A stretch of 64,000 nucleotides of DNA from Tildeniella nuda ZEHNDER 1965/U140 (GTDB lineage Bacteria; Cyanobacteriota; Cyanobacteriia; Leptolyngbyales; Leptolyngbyaceae): contig JAHHIG010000003.1 of NCBI GenBank assembly GCA_019358895.1, forward strand, positions 358,804-422,803. The letters run 5' to 3'. The number at the start of each line of letters is the position of its first letter. Positions within the stretch are counted from its first letter, which is position 1. Below, one piece after another: positions 1 through 8,932 of the stretch. The position numbers were made by a program, and so were the translations under genes. The notes beneath the pieces were generated by a model, which was given only the letters and a program-made list of their open reading frames with translations, did not search any database and was not told where the DNA came from.

Positions 1-1
1 T

Positions 2-115
2 GCTCAATACGAAAACACACTTGGCTATGCTCTTACCATTAAGCAGATGTTGGAAGCGGCTGGTAGTCAACGGAGCATTTTTGAGGCGGTTCTGGAACAG
101 AGGAAAAAGTTATAA
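2..115 (+). CDS. 3' end of an unrecognised gene (partial)
   Basis: The window opens inside a reading frame that runs from base 2 to a TAA at 113-115. It gives a 37-residue C-terminal tail rich in Glu, Gln and Lys (contains TIKQMLEAAGSQ and ends EQRKKL). The tail looks helical and soluble. No family can be named from this fragment. It lies on the transposon side of the right-end junction at 15828, so it is probably cargo, but that is inference because the left end is not in view. Confidence 0.4.
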   Translation, partial: AQYENTLGYALTIKQMLEAAGSQRSIFEAVLEQRKKL

Positions 116-355
116 ATCTTTACATCAAATTTCTTACTGGAAGTCATACACTCTTTGTCTTGACCTTCAGACGTAGCTTTTCTATTGTGGAAGTTGCTTT
201 GAAAATGCATTGAGTGCCGTCGGTAGAAAACCAATAATCAGCTAAAGCTTCTAGGGGTTAGCTGAAATTTTGCCATGGCACTATGAGAGCGATCAGCGCA
301 TCGCTTGCCATCAAATGAGTCATGTCGATCACTCAACCATGTGTGCTTAGAGCCT

Positions 356-907
356 ATGAACCCGATTATTTACGCTTGTTGCCAGACGGAAGATCGCCTC
401 AAACGTTCTGAAGCACCCTACCGTTTGGAGTGGTCCACTGTCGCTCCTCAGCTAGGCACAGTCATCTCAATGGGAGCTCAAGCGCGTTGGAGTGTTGTAA
501 AAATAACGGTTTATCGCCCCGAGACGGCTCAAACAGTGGCTAGTATCTACTTAGTTTATGTCCATCCAGAAGGGCTTTCCGTTCCACCAGATTCAGAATG
601 GGATAACGACTTCATCATGGACTCAGAGCATGGTCTTTATCTTGAAGTTGTGGCCATCGGCGAAGAAGAATTAGCACTCGGCGCACTTGGAAGTTCGCGT
701 ATACCCAAGGTCGGCGATCAGGTGGAAAGCGATGTTGATCCAATGGACGCAGACATCATTATTTATGATCCACCCAAATTTTGGACTATGCGTCAAGTCG
801 TGTCTTACTCACCAGTGATGGAAATGCGCCTCGTAACCTCAGAGGAAATTAATGCAAGGGCTTTTTTGTGTTGGTGTGAACCTACAGAAGTAACTTCAGC
901 CTCTTAA
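356..907 (+). CDS. Hypothetical protein, 183 aa
   Basis: I do not recognise this protein. The frame is open from 305, but the ATG at 356 is the likely start (MNPIIYACCQTE). The product is acidic and apparently soluble, with no signal peptide or membrane span and no repeats. It contains the stretch DPMDADIIIYDPPKFW and a mixed alpha/beta composition. It stands alone, flanked by intergenic DNA on the left and a decayed transposase on the right, as expected of transposon cargo. A plain hypothetical gene is the safest label. Confidence 0.4.
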   Translation: MNPIIYACCQTEDRLKRSEAPYRLEWSTVAPQLGTVISMGAQARWSVVKITVYRPETAQTVASIYLVYVHPEGLSVPPDSEWDNDFIMDSEHGLYLEVVAIGEEELALGALGSSRIPKVGDQVESDVDPMDADIIIYDPPKFWTMRQVVSYSPVMEMRLVTSEEINARAFLCWCEPTEVTSAS

Positions 908-1065
908 ACCAAGAAGTGGTTAGGCGAAGTTTTGCTCTGCGTGCAAATTTTCATCAACTTCGGGCTCTTGTCCACTTTTAATACTGCTGGTGAAATATTG
1001 CTTAACCTGTGCTGTATTTCCACAACTTCGTGAAAATTTGCAACTTGCCAACGGAGTCACGAGCC

Positions 1066-1750
1066 TTACGTACTGAGAAACCCGAGTCTTTGCTTGTGGA
1101 TTTCAACTAGCCAATTGAAAATCCGCTTCAAGTTGATCGCTGTGGCGGTCATCAAAGGCTGTAGATGGATTTTGGCTAGACCCACATAGCGAGCATGACC
1201 GAGCCCATCAACACAAACCCCTTCCGAGAGGGTGCCTTCGATCCCTGCACAACAGGCATACTCTTTTTTATAGTCAATTATTGTTTCTCGTTGTCGAACG
1301 GTCTGTAATGCTTTGTACTGTTGTTCTAGACGGATAGTGATTGTCCGTCTTTATCGCTTGCTCTGAGTATAGAAGGATAAACTGGGACAAACCGAGCAGT
1401 CAGCACGCAAGAACTCAACTTTGATCACCTCGTTATGTCGACCAGCGATCGCGGGTATCCAAGAGGGGCTGGTCTTTCCTCCAGGGCTGGTCACGACTTG
1501 CTGTTGCCAGTCGACCGTAAAGTCATTGGCTGCAAATCTTTTTGCTTGCTTCGATTGTCACCAATGGTTGAGGCGAGTCGGTCCGAGTAAATCTACTTGA
1601 TAATCGGCTTAAGCGGTGACTAACAACTCAGCGTCGAGACAGCCAGTAAGAAGCGGTATGGTAACGGAACGTAGTCACTTCTTTACGATCTCCTGCACGT
1701 CTCACGGAATGTAAACGCCTGTAGCAACAGCCCCTGACGTATCAGTCATG
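1066..1750 (-). pseudogene. Decayed IS1182-like DDE transposase, C-terminal part
   Basis: Reading the minus strand gives the C-terminal part of an IS1182-family transposase. A cysteine pair (CSVCPS) is followed by QSKR, then an in-frame TAA, then RRTITIRLEQQYKAL, and further on the diagnostic block YACCAGIEGTLSEGV, RYVGLAKIHLQ and TATAINLKRIFNWL, ending at a stop at 1066-1068. The frame is broken upstream and no N-terminal half is recognisable. The element is a dead remnant. It marks the transposon's presumed cargo region as a place where other mobile DNA has landed and decayed. Confidence 0.75.
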
Positions 1751-1782
1751 ACCATATCTTGCCCTTATAAAGAGGTACCCGC

Positions 1783-2289
1783 ATGACAGACCTACAGTTT
1801 GATCTCCTTGGCGCTGACTATCGACGCATCCACCACTTTCTGATCGAGCAGCGCACAGAGGGCAATATCGTCATTATCACGAGCAACATTACCCGTGATG
1901 TCCACGGTAATCCCATTAACACGCCTAATCCACAAGCTGGACAGGACATCTGTCACCACACTAGCGACCTGCTGTTACCCAGTCGAGCCTACTGGTCACC
2001 GCGTCAGTTTAGTGGCTACAACTACCGCCTCAGCTGGCGCAAAAGCCGAGACGATTACGACACACTCAACCCCGAATACGAGCGGCTGAAAGACTTACTG
2101 GCAAGGGACGGTCAGATCCCAGACTACGAATACACGCTCTATCGCACAGACGGTGCCTTGTGTCGCTATCAAACCAGCTATTTCCTGTGTCAGGACTACT
2201 TGGGTGATGCCGTCAGGATTGGTGTCAGTCGTCCGCAAGACTGGCAACTGCTGGAAGCAGCACCCACCGCACCCACACCTGAAGCTTAA
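1783..2289 (+). CDS. Hypothetical protein with possible PAS-like fold, 168 aa
   Basis: The ATG at 1783 has only a weak ribosome-binding site. The product contains EGNIVIITSNITRDVHGNPI near its N-terminus and, towards the C-terminus, YRTDGALCRYQTSYFLCQDY followed by LGDAVRIGVSRP. That second stretch has the alternating pattern of a PAS-type beta-sheet core, and similar sequences occur in cyanobacterial hypothetical proteins. No kinase or output domain is attached. It sits between two dead transposase genes and is probably cargo. The PAS suggestion is tentative; another small ligand-binding fold would fit equally well. Confidence 0.4.
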   Translation: MTDLQFDLLGADYRRIHHFLIEQRTEGNIVIITSNITRDVHGNPINTPNPQAGQDICHHTSDLLLPSRAYWSPRQFSGYNYRLSWRKSRDDYDTLNPEYERLKDLLARDGQIPDYEYTLYRTDGALCRYQTSYFLCQDYLGDAVRIGVSRPQDWQLLEAAPTAPTPEA

Positions 2290-2418
2290 GTCGCACTATC
2301 AGAGGTGTCAGGCGAGCCTTAACAGATGAGCAACGTGGAACCTTAATGCTTCTGAACCAGTGGGGGTGTCACTTTAGCCATAACGGGCTTACTACTCGTG
2401 TGGTCATAGCTATTATCC

Positions 2419-3405
2419 TCATTCACAGCACCTGAACTGTTTGCCGCCAACGAAGCCGTCACGATCTTCCTTGCCAATGTCACTGTCATTTCTGTCAATC
2501 GGTAGCGTCGTCAGCAAGAGCCAGCGAATGGGCTTACCCTCGGTTGGTGGAGTGACTTCTTCGACCAACAGCACATTTAAGGTCACTGGTTGACACTGCT
2601 TGGGCTGTTTGTGATGACGTGGCACTTCAATCGTTACCTGCAGCCCACGCACCGTTAAGGTCGCACTTCGAGCCGGTCGTTCAGGGTTGCGCTCCAGTGT
2701 CAGCGTCTGTTGTCCCAGCACGGGCGCTTGCTCAATCGCTGGGATGAGATAGCCCAACTCGTGCTGGACTTTGCGGTTAGACTCAGCGCGAATGAGCAAG
2801 GCACTGTTGGCACGCCTGGGTTGGACAAAGAGGTCGTAAATGTCGGCTTCGCGGTCCCCTACATGCACTAGGCACACCGTCTCATCAATCCCTTGTTCGG
2901 CGGCTGTTAACGTGTCGAGCCAACGCTGACTCTCCTTCTCACGGGTGGCTTTTTTGCGCCGTTCTCCCCGCTTGCCCGCTCGTGCCGCTCGGGTCCAGGT
3001 GTGCTGCGGCAAGAGTCCCAGCGGTGCGCCACTGCCATTGACGGCAAAGCAACTATGTACTTTAAGCCCTTGCTGCTGGCTCTGGTTGATAAAGCCCAAG
3101 CCGCTGGTCTGCTTCAAACCACTGAAGTCTAAGTCCGTCGTGTCTTGAATCGCCAGCACGACCCCTGCCGCCTTAGCCCGCTCCACTACACTGCCACGAT
3201 GACTCGCCAAAATTTGTTCCGGCTGCACCCGCTCATTCGCCCAAAACCGATCGATACTCTGACTCTCAGCATTGCTCCCACTTGCTTGTGGCACACTCGC
3301 TTCCGGCTGCTCAGCGAACAGGCGCACTGTTTCCCGTAAGCGTTGCCCATGCCGAAAATCACCGAAGGGATGACTTTTGCTTGCTTAGCGTGCCCAATCT
3401 CGCAT
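2419..3405 (-). pseudogene. Truncated IS4-family (Tn5-like) transposase
   Basis: The minus strand encodes an IS4/Tn5-type transposase. The N-terminal block HPFGDFRHGQRLRETVRLF is followed by the first DDE region (AIQDTTDLDFSG) and by VHVGDREADIYDLF, which carries the second catalytic Asp. The natural start appears to be the ATG at 3405 (MRDWAR), but codon 7 is TAA (3385-3387), so only an internal start at 3327 stays open. After LLTTLPIDR near 2490 the family's YxxR-E-YH block (with the catalytic Glu) is replaced by unrelated sequence. With a nonsense codon near the start and a lost C-terminus, the gene cannot be active. Confidence 0.8.
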
Positions 3406-4908
3406 GATGCCCTCTTGCTAGATTATCCAACAACTTCAATTAAAGCTCTCACACCCGATGCTCCTAAGCCATGCCCTGTAATGCTTCTATGCACTTGTGC
3501 TTAATGGATAGCTCTAAGAAGCCCTGTGATCTTTAGTAGAACACTCAGTTCCTTAGATTTCGTCTTTTTCAGCAAGCACTAACGAAACTGGTCAGCCTCC
3601 ACTTGCGATCGCACTCAAGTATCGCAATGTTTGTTCTCATCGACACTGCTCACCACAGGTTTATGTCACTGAATGATCAATTTAACCGTGTTTTCCTCAT
3701 CGCTTAAGTAAAAAATATTGCTCGTCGGCTACATAGAATCAATTTAATTTAATTATTGCGCTAGAAAAACAATTCTTCAAAGCCATAAGGCTTCATAGTT
3801 TAATCCTTTTAAAGCAATTTTTTCTCGTAAATCAAGAGAGGTTCCCTCGTTAGACGAGGAGCATTACCAAAGCATTGCCAAGCACTTATTTGAGGTCTCT
3901 CAACTATAGTCACCTCTTCAGACTCCTACTGGAAGCCAGATACAAGTTTTTGCGAAAACAAAGAAATTTCATTATTTTCTTGACAACTTCTAGAAGAATC
4001 TCTATGTTTATGGAATGATTCAATTAACAAAGCGCGTTTCAGCTATGCATTAATTAAGGCATCTAGAATGAGTTCTACTTACATGTTTGAGTCCTACCGA
4101 CTTGTAAGCAGGCAGTTTACCTCCCAAGACATGGCTCCTTCCTTTGAAGAGAAAGGTTAGAGACTGAACTGAATTGAACTTTATTTATTCATGCCTCTAA
4201 ACTTTCTGAAGAGCTAGTCTTTTCTTTGATAAGAGTTCTCTCTGGCTCATCTTAGAAGCCTGGAATGTTAACCCATCCAAGCAGCTAAATTTGAGGTTTT
4301 TAAGTCTTCTACTGTCCTAAAAACTTATTGAGCTATAGATGATGATTAGTAGTTGATCTAAAGTTTGTCTCTGTTGCTCAGTAGATGCTTTTCTACTAGA
4401 AGAATCGGAGCTTATCAAACTTGCATATGAAGTTTTAGGTTAACTCGTAGAACTTTCTTACGCTTGATCTAAAACTACGCTTGGCTAGCTCTAGCTGAAG
4501 TTTTTAAAGCTGGTTTTTTTCCCTTGACAACGACTTTAGCTAGAAGGAGAGACGAGGGATTGTGAGGCGAAAAGCCTTCTGTAATCACTGTTCTGCTACT
4601 AAAAGCAAACATCCAGTGGCATCAGTCTGGTTCTAGTTTAACTACCTTCCATCGCTACTTGGCAGAAAGGTTTTTAGAAGCTAAACGCTTTTACTATGCA
4701 CAATCAGATCCCTAGAGAGCGGTTATAAAAACGTCAAAAAAATTAGAAATCTAGCTAGTTAAAAAAAGACGCCAGCCTGCATTCCATTTTTGGTTAATTT
4801 AAACCTATTCGCCTAATGTCCTTAAAGTTGCCAGGAGTATTGATAACAGGAAGCCATAAGGGGCAGAGCCTTGTCCAATAAAAATAGCTCTACTAAAGGT
4901 AACTAAGT
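3406..4908. other. 1.5-kb AT-rich intergenic region before cas6
   Basis: No gene, RNA gene or recognisable repeat could be supported here. The stretch is AT-rich with scattered short open frames on both strands, none with a convincing start or composition. A TTGACA-like hexamer near 3980 and another near 4524 could belong to promoters. I looked here for the other transposon end (TGT plus repeats resembling those at 15764-15828) and for the missing 3' part of the ssb-like gene, and found neither. The last few hundred bases must hold the promoter of the cas operon. Confidence 0.4.
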
Positions 4909-5571
4909 ATGACCTCAAGTGTTTGGAAAACGACGTTGTCAAATCATTTGTCTTCCAATAATAAATATCAGCTATTAAATCAAACTTATGCAGATTTGGT
5001 TTTTGAGCTAATAGGACAAGAAATAAGCCGCGACTACGGTTACAAGTTATATGCTGCACTTTCACATTGTAAGCCTTTATTGCATTCCCTTGAGAGCATC
5101 AGTATTCAGCTAATCAACGGTTCCCCTACTCAAAAGTCACGTTTACGAATGCGATTACCTGCTGATCACATTCCGAATTTTTACTCTTTAGCAGGCAAGA
5201 CACTTTCAATCGGCGATCGAAAAATTCGTTTGGGTGTTCCTCAAATCCATCCTCTAGAAGCGGCACAGAATCTTTACTCACCCATTGTGGTAATTAGAGG
5301 TTACCAAGAACCATCATCATTTCTAGAGGCGGCATATCGACAATTTCAAAAACTTGGTATCGAGGCAGAAATGAACCTCCTAGTAAATCGTAATAGTGAA
5401 CCCAGCCGGAGAGTAATGCGAGTCAAGCAGTTCACACTTGTAGGGTTTGGTCTTGAAGTAACTAATCTTTGTGAGCAGGATTCTTTACTTTTACAAGTTC
5501 ATGGCATAGGCGGAAAACAAAAAATGGGCTGTGGTTTCTTCACTCCTCAGCTAAAAATTGGCAATCGCTAA
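4909..5571 (+). CDS. cas6: Cas6 CRISPR RNA endonuclease (Cmx6-like)
   Basis: Cas6 cuts the repeat RNA of the CRISPR transcript to make crRNAs and usually stays on the 3' end of the guide. The 220-residue product opens, after a short N-terminal extension, with LVFELIGQEISRDYGYKLYA, the pattern of the Cmx6 branch. Two ferredoxin-like halves follow, and near the C-terminus is a glycine-rich loop (GIGGKQKMGCGFF) like the G-loop of the family. Several histidines lie in the first third, but the catalytic one cannot be assigned by eye. It is the first gene of the cas operon, with cas8 starting 14 bp downstream. Its substrate would be the array at 8933-9112. Confidence 0.85.
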   Translation: MTSSVWKTTLSNHLSSNNKYQLLNQTYADLVFELIGQEISRDYGYKLYAALSHCKPLLHSLESISIQLINGSPTQKSRLRMRLPADHIPNFYSLAGKTLSIGDRKIRLGVPQIHPLEAAQNLYSPIVVIRGYQEPSSFLEAAYRQFQKLGIEAEMNLLVNRNSEPSRRVMRVKQFTLVGFGLEVTNLCEQDSLLLQVHGIGGKQKMGCGFFTPQLKIGNR

Positions 5572-5585
5572 ACCAGAACAATTCT

Positions 5586-7094
5586 ATGAGTATCAGATTG
5601 AGGATTGACTGCCCTGCAATGACACTTTTACACCTTGCTGGGTTTGTGGGGCTTTGGATGACACTCAGAAAGCTACAAGAAAATTACCCTACGGAAAACT
5701 TAAGGCCAGGTAGGTTAAATTGGTCTCTCGCTCCCAGTGAGATCTGCATCACCTGGAATGGGGAAGACTTTGAAGTTTTAGATTGGTTGCTTAATCGAGC
5801 TTTTCAAGTAGACAATAAAGGGCTCATAGTTTTAACGGGTCTGTACTCAGATCAGATGAGTATTGAAGCCCAATTAGCACGCCATCAATGTCTAACGAGA
5901 ACCTTCTTGCAGCACAATAAGTCTATAAGTTCAGACGGACAGGGAAGTGAGTTTATTCGATTAAGTGGTCGCGATGTTGAAGTTAAATATAAAAAAGTGA
6001 AAAGGTATGGACATCAGGACTTTGCAAAGAAGCTTTGTGATGAGAAAGGAATGCTGAGAACGGAACCAATAGGCATTGTGAGTTGGCTATATCCAGGATT
6101 AACAGTACGTCATTATGCCTTTAAAGAGCATACTAAATTTGAAGAGCCTGTGGAATTGATTTTTGTTTTACTCTTTGCTATTGTTGCTTGCAAGTATTTC
6201 ATACTTCTAAATAGCGCCGAAGGAAGCAAGAGGCAATACGCTTTAGTCATTCCTGAATTTACTGATTTGGAAGGCTACCTTGGAAATCAAAAACAAGCTG
6301 AAAAACTTAGTTATGGAGACTTTTTTGCTTTTGGTTTAGGTGATGCTGGATTGAAATCTATTACTTGTCAGCCCGGAAAAGAGTTTTCGGAAGAACTTCA
6401 ACCTTATCGAGGTCAAGTTATCTTATTTAATCAAGCTCCTTGGTCACTGCAGCAGAATACTCGCAGCATTATTTTACATTTATGTATCAGAGAAGAGACT
6501 TTAAGCCCTTACAGCGTTTTTCGCGAGTTTGATTTGCAAACAATGGTCTGGAACTGCACTAGCCAAAGAAGCAAATTGGCTTATAGTTTTGCTGGCAAAA
6601 TAATTACAGAAAATTTAGCAAATAATCAGCCTTGGTGGTCTAGTTTCTCTGAATATTCTCAGAATGAAGAATTTTTCCAGCTTATTTTAGATGCAAGGAA
6701 AGTGTTGCTCTATATGTTGAGAAAGACAAAGCATGATAGTAGAGCAGAAGAATTATTTATCCAGGCTTGCCATGAAACGTTTAGAAGAATCTACGCCAAA
6801 ATTTACGATCGCACTCAAGACGGAGAGTTTGCTCAGATTGAACGGAAAAATCAGCAACTTCGCTATCGACTAAGGCTTTGTAAAAATGAAGATGCTTTTC
6901 GAGGGTTTCTCACGGGCTTTCTTGCCGAAGCCGTTCCGAACTCAGTTGTTGTAAATAATCAGACTGAATTGATGCCAATTCTTACAGGTCAAATTGATTG
7001 GAAGCTCACAAGAGATCTCTTTCTACTTTCAATGGTTAGCTACAAAAAGGTTGGAAATTTAGCAGAAGAAAGCGTATCTCAGAAAGGTGAGTAG
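5586..7094 (+). CDS. cas8: Cas8 large subunit of type I-B Cascade (Cmx8-like)
   Basis: The 502-residue protein sits between cas6 and cas7, where the large subunit belongs. Cas8 recognises the PAM and starts R-loop formation. The sequence resembles the Cmx8 branch: it opens MSIRLRIDCPAMTLLHLAGF and includes the motif HQCLTRTFLQHNK near residue 100. Assignment rests mostly on position and size. An internal ATG at 6714 (residue 377), with AAGGAAAG upstream, would release a helical C-terminal piece of 126 residues, the size expected of the small subunit Cas11 that type I-B systems make from inside cas8. No nuclease or helicase domain is present and no cas3 lies nearby, as expected for an element that uses Cascade only for targeting. 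Confidence 0.8.
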   Translation: MSIRLRIDCPAMTLLHLAGFVGLWMTLRKLQENYPTENLRPGRLNWSLAPSEICITWNGEDFEVLDWLLNRAFQVDNKGLIVLTGLYSDQMSIEAQLARHQCLTRTFLQHNKSISSDGQGSEFIRLSGRDVEVKYKKVKRYGHQDFAKKLCDEKGMLRTEPIGIVSWLYPGLTVRHYAFKEHTKFEEPVELIFVLLFAIVACKYFILLNSAEGSKRQYALVIPEFTDLEGYLGNQKQAEKLSYGDFFAFGLGDAGLKSITCQPGKEFSEELQPYRGQVILFNQAPWSLQQNTRSIILHLCIREETLSPYSVFREFDLQTMVWNCTSQRSKLAYSFAGKIITENLANNQPWWSSFSEYSQNEEFFQLILDARKVLLYMLRKTKHDSRAEELFIQACHETFRRIYAKIYDRTQDGEFAQIERKNQQLRYRLRLCKNEDAFRGFLTGFLAEAVPNSVVVNNQTELMPILTGQIDWKLTRDLFLLSMVSYKKVGNLAEESVSQKGE

Positions 7095-7137
7095 ATGTTT
7101 GAAATTTCAAAAGTGGTTAAATATTTTGGAGACAAAG

Positions 7138-8049
7138 ATGAGACATCTGTTTGGAAACTTTTTAACTCATTATGGGATTGCCGCTAATAATCGTGGAGAG
7201 AACGAAGGTAATCTAGCTACCCTGCAGAAGATTTTATGGAAGGGTGAAGTCCATTCGACAGTCTCAGGGGAATCAACTCGATGGTCACTTAGGTACAGTT
7301 TGCAAAAAAGAGGCTATGACGTCAACCGTGAGTGGAATGATGACACTTGCAGCTTTACTCTAAAAAACCCTGATTATGATAGTGAAGCTTATGCAGATGA
7401 TGACATTTTCGGCTTCCTGCGCTTAGAGGCAGCAAAGGTTGATGGCTCTGATCAAATTCAGCAGGAATCAAAGTCCAAAGCTAGTAAATCAAAGCTCACT
7501 CAAGAGCCCAAAGGCACAAATATTTCTAGAAGAGGTGCATTAGAAGTAGCTCGCGCCGTTTCCATAAATTCTTTTATGGGAGATACCATTTTCAACGCTA
7601 AGTCTGGCGAGAAGGGGCGGAATTCTCTTTACAGCACTGAGGTTCACGCGACCAAGTACCAATATGGTTTCGCCTTAACTCCTGATCATCTAAAGGACAA
7701 ATCTCGTGCCTTTGCCGTACTTGACTGTCTCATCTCACTCAGCCAGGTTGGGGGAAATCACGCTCGGTTTCTCTATGATTTCTCTCCTAGTAGCCTGGTT
7801 TTGCGCTGGACACATGATTTTGCACCTCGTCTTTTGTATTGCTTTGAAGAGGATGAGGATGGGAATATTTCTTCTCAGAACTTAATTCGACAAATCTCCT
7901 CTGGAGATATAGATCCAGAGGAGTTATGGGTCGGTGGGCTTTGCTCTGAGGCTTTAGCTGAATGTGGCGCTCACGTTTTCCCAGGTGTAAAGGCTGCTGT
8001 CGAAGCAATTAAAAACGTCATCGCCAGAGATTTACAGGTATCACTATGA
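7138..8049 (+). CDS. cas7: Cas7 backbone subunit (DevR/Cst2-like)
   Basis: Cas7 polymerises along the guide and forms the backbone of Cascade, flipping out every sixth base of the guide. The frame is open from a GTG at 7087, but the ATG at 7138 fits the family start: MRHLFGNFLTHYGIAANNRG, then EGNLATLQKILWKGEVHS. GGAG at 7128 gives a ribosome-binding site. Later motifs include RRGALEVARAVSINSFMGD and STEVHATKYQYGFAL, typical of the DevR/Cst2 form. A Lys- and Ser-rich insertion lies near residues 105-130. The length of 303 residues is normal. Its stop overlaps the cas5 start by ATGA, so the two are translationally coupled. Confidence 0.9.
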   Translation: MRHLFGNFLTHYGIAANNRGENEGNLATLQKILWKGEVHSTVSGESTRWSLRYSLQKRGYDVNREWNDDTCSFTLKNPDYDSEAYADDDIFGFLRLEAAKVDGSDQIQQESKSKASKSKLTQEPKGTNISRRGALEVARAVSINSFMGDTIFNAKSGEKGRNSLYSTEVHATKYQYGFALTPDHLKDKSRAFAVLDCLISLSQVGGNHARFLYDFSPSSLVLRWTHDFAPRLLYCFEEDEDGNISSQNLIRQISSGDIDPEELWVGGLCSEALAECGAHVFPGVKAAVEAIKNVIARDLQVSL

Positions 8050-8684
8050 TTGCACTCAGAGTCGAAGTACCGATCGCTTGCTTCCGTCAATCACGCGCTA
8101 GGGAATATATTGAAACTTATCTTGTACCACCGCCTGCTACAGTCTACGGGATGCTGCTTTCGATAACCGGGGAAACCAACCGTTATTTGCACTGCGGTAC
8201 TCAATTAGCGATCGCTCTTACTAAAGAACTAGAAAAATCTACTGTGGTTCGGACAGTGCATCGCTTTAAGACAAGAGATGTTGCTGATTCCAGTAATATT
8301 CGGCTGGACTATCAGGAGTTAGTCACTGGTGTTGAGTTAATTGTTTGGGTTGCGGCTGGTTCTGACAAATCTCGCCCGACTCTACCAGAACGCATACAAG
8401 AAGCCTTTGCTAATCCCGCTTTAATCACTCGGTTTGGTGGCTTATGCTTGGGTGAAAGCCATGACTTAGTAAATGCTATCAATATTGTAGGAGAAGAACA
8501 GCAAGAGGCATTATATTGGCTGGTTCAAAGTAAAACTGGCTATCTAACCTTACCGTATTGGGTCAACCATCTTGGCTTGAAGGGCACATACTGGAAGCGT
8601 TATGAGTTGCAGAAGCTTATGCAGCCATATCCTTCAGCTAACGCTTGGACAGAGATTCAGTCCTATCAATATGACAGCTCGTAA
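8046..8684 (+). CDS. cas5: Cas5 subunit of type I-B Cascade (DevS/Cmx5-like)
   Basis: Cas5 holds the 5' handle of the crRNA and sits next to Cas8. The 212-residue product begins IALRVEVPIACFRQSRAREY and continues ETYLVPPPATVYGMLLSITG; the PPPAT-YGML block is the conserved Cas5 N-terminal motif. A second conserved stretch is RFGGLCLGESHDLVNAI, with the glycine-rich turn seen in Cas5 proteins. The start overlaps the cas7 stop. It is the last cas gene; the CRISPR leader and array follow after about 250 bp. Confidence 0.9.
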   Translation: MIALRVEVPIACFRQSRAREYIETYLVPPPATVYGMLLSITGETNRYLHCGTQLAIALTKELEKSTVVRTVHRFKTRDVADSSNIRLDYQELVTGVELIVWVAAGSDKSRPTLPERIQEAFANPALITRFGGLCLGESHDLVNAINIVGEEQQEALYWLVQSKTGYLTLPYWVNHLGLKGTYWKRYELQKLMQPYPSANAWTEIQSYQYDSS

Positions 8685-8932
8685 ATTTTTGCAAGCACCT
8701 TCGGCAGTTGACATTCCTGAGTAGCTTTGAGATTAGAAAGGTTCTCTGACAAAGCTTTACAGCTTTTGATCCATTTCAGATGCTTGCAAAGTATCAAAAG
8801 CTTCTACAGTACGGACTGCACAAGAAAATGACTCCTAGGAAACCTGAAACATCGAATACTTTTATCTTCTTCTAGCAGGTGCTTGCAAATCAGAGTCAGA
8901 ACTCAGTAGCGGTAGGAGTTTCAATCACTGCT
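8685..8932 (+). promoter_or_regulatory. Putative CRISPR leader
   Basis: This AT-rich stretch between cas5 and the first repeat has no open frame of note and is placed where a leader with a promoter would be if the array is read on the plus strand. The word GCTTGCAAA, or its complement, recurs at about 8689, 8784 and 8881, which may be a regulatory motif. No promoter hexamers stand out. The call rests on position and array polarity. Confidence 0.4.

Noticed and set aside
3406..4908. Left end of the CAST just upstream of cas6
   Set aside because: No TGT-ended array resembling the right-end repeats and no ssb 3' fragment were found here. The left end is more likely outside the window.
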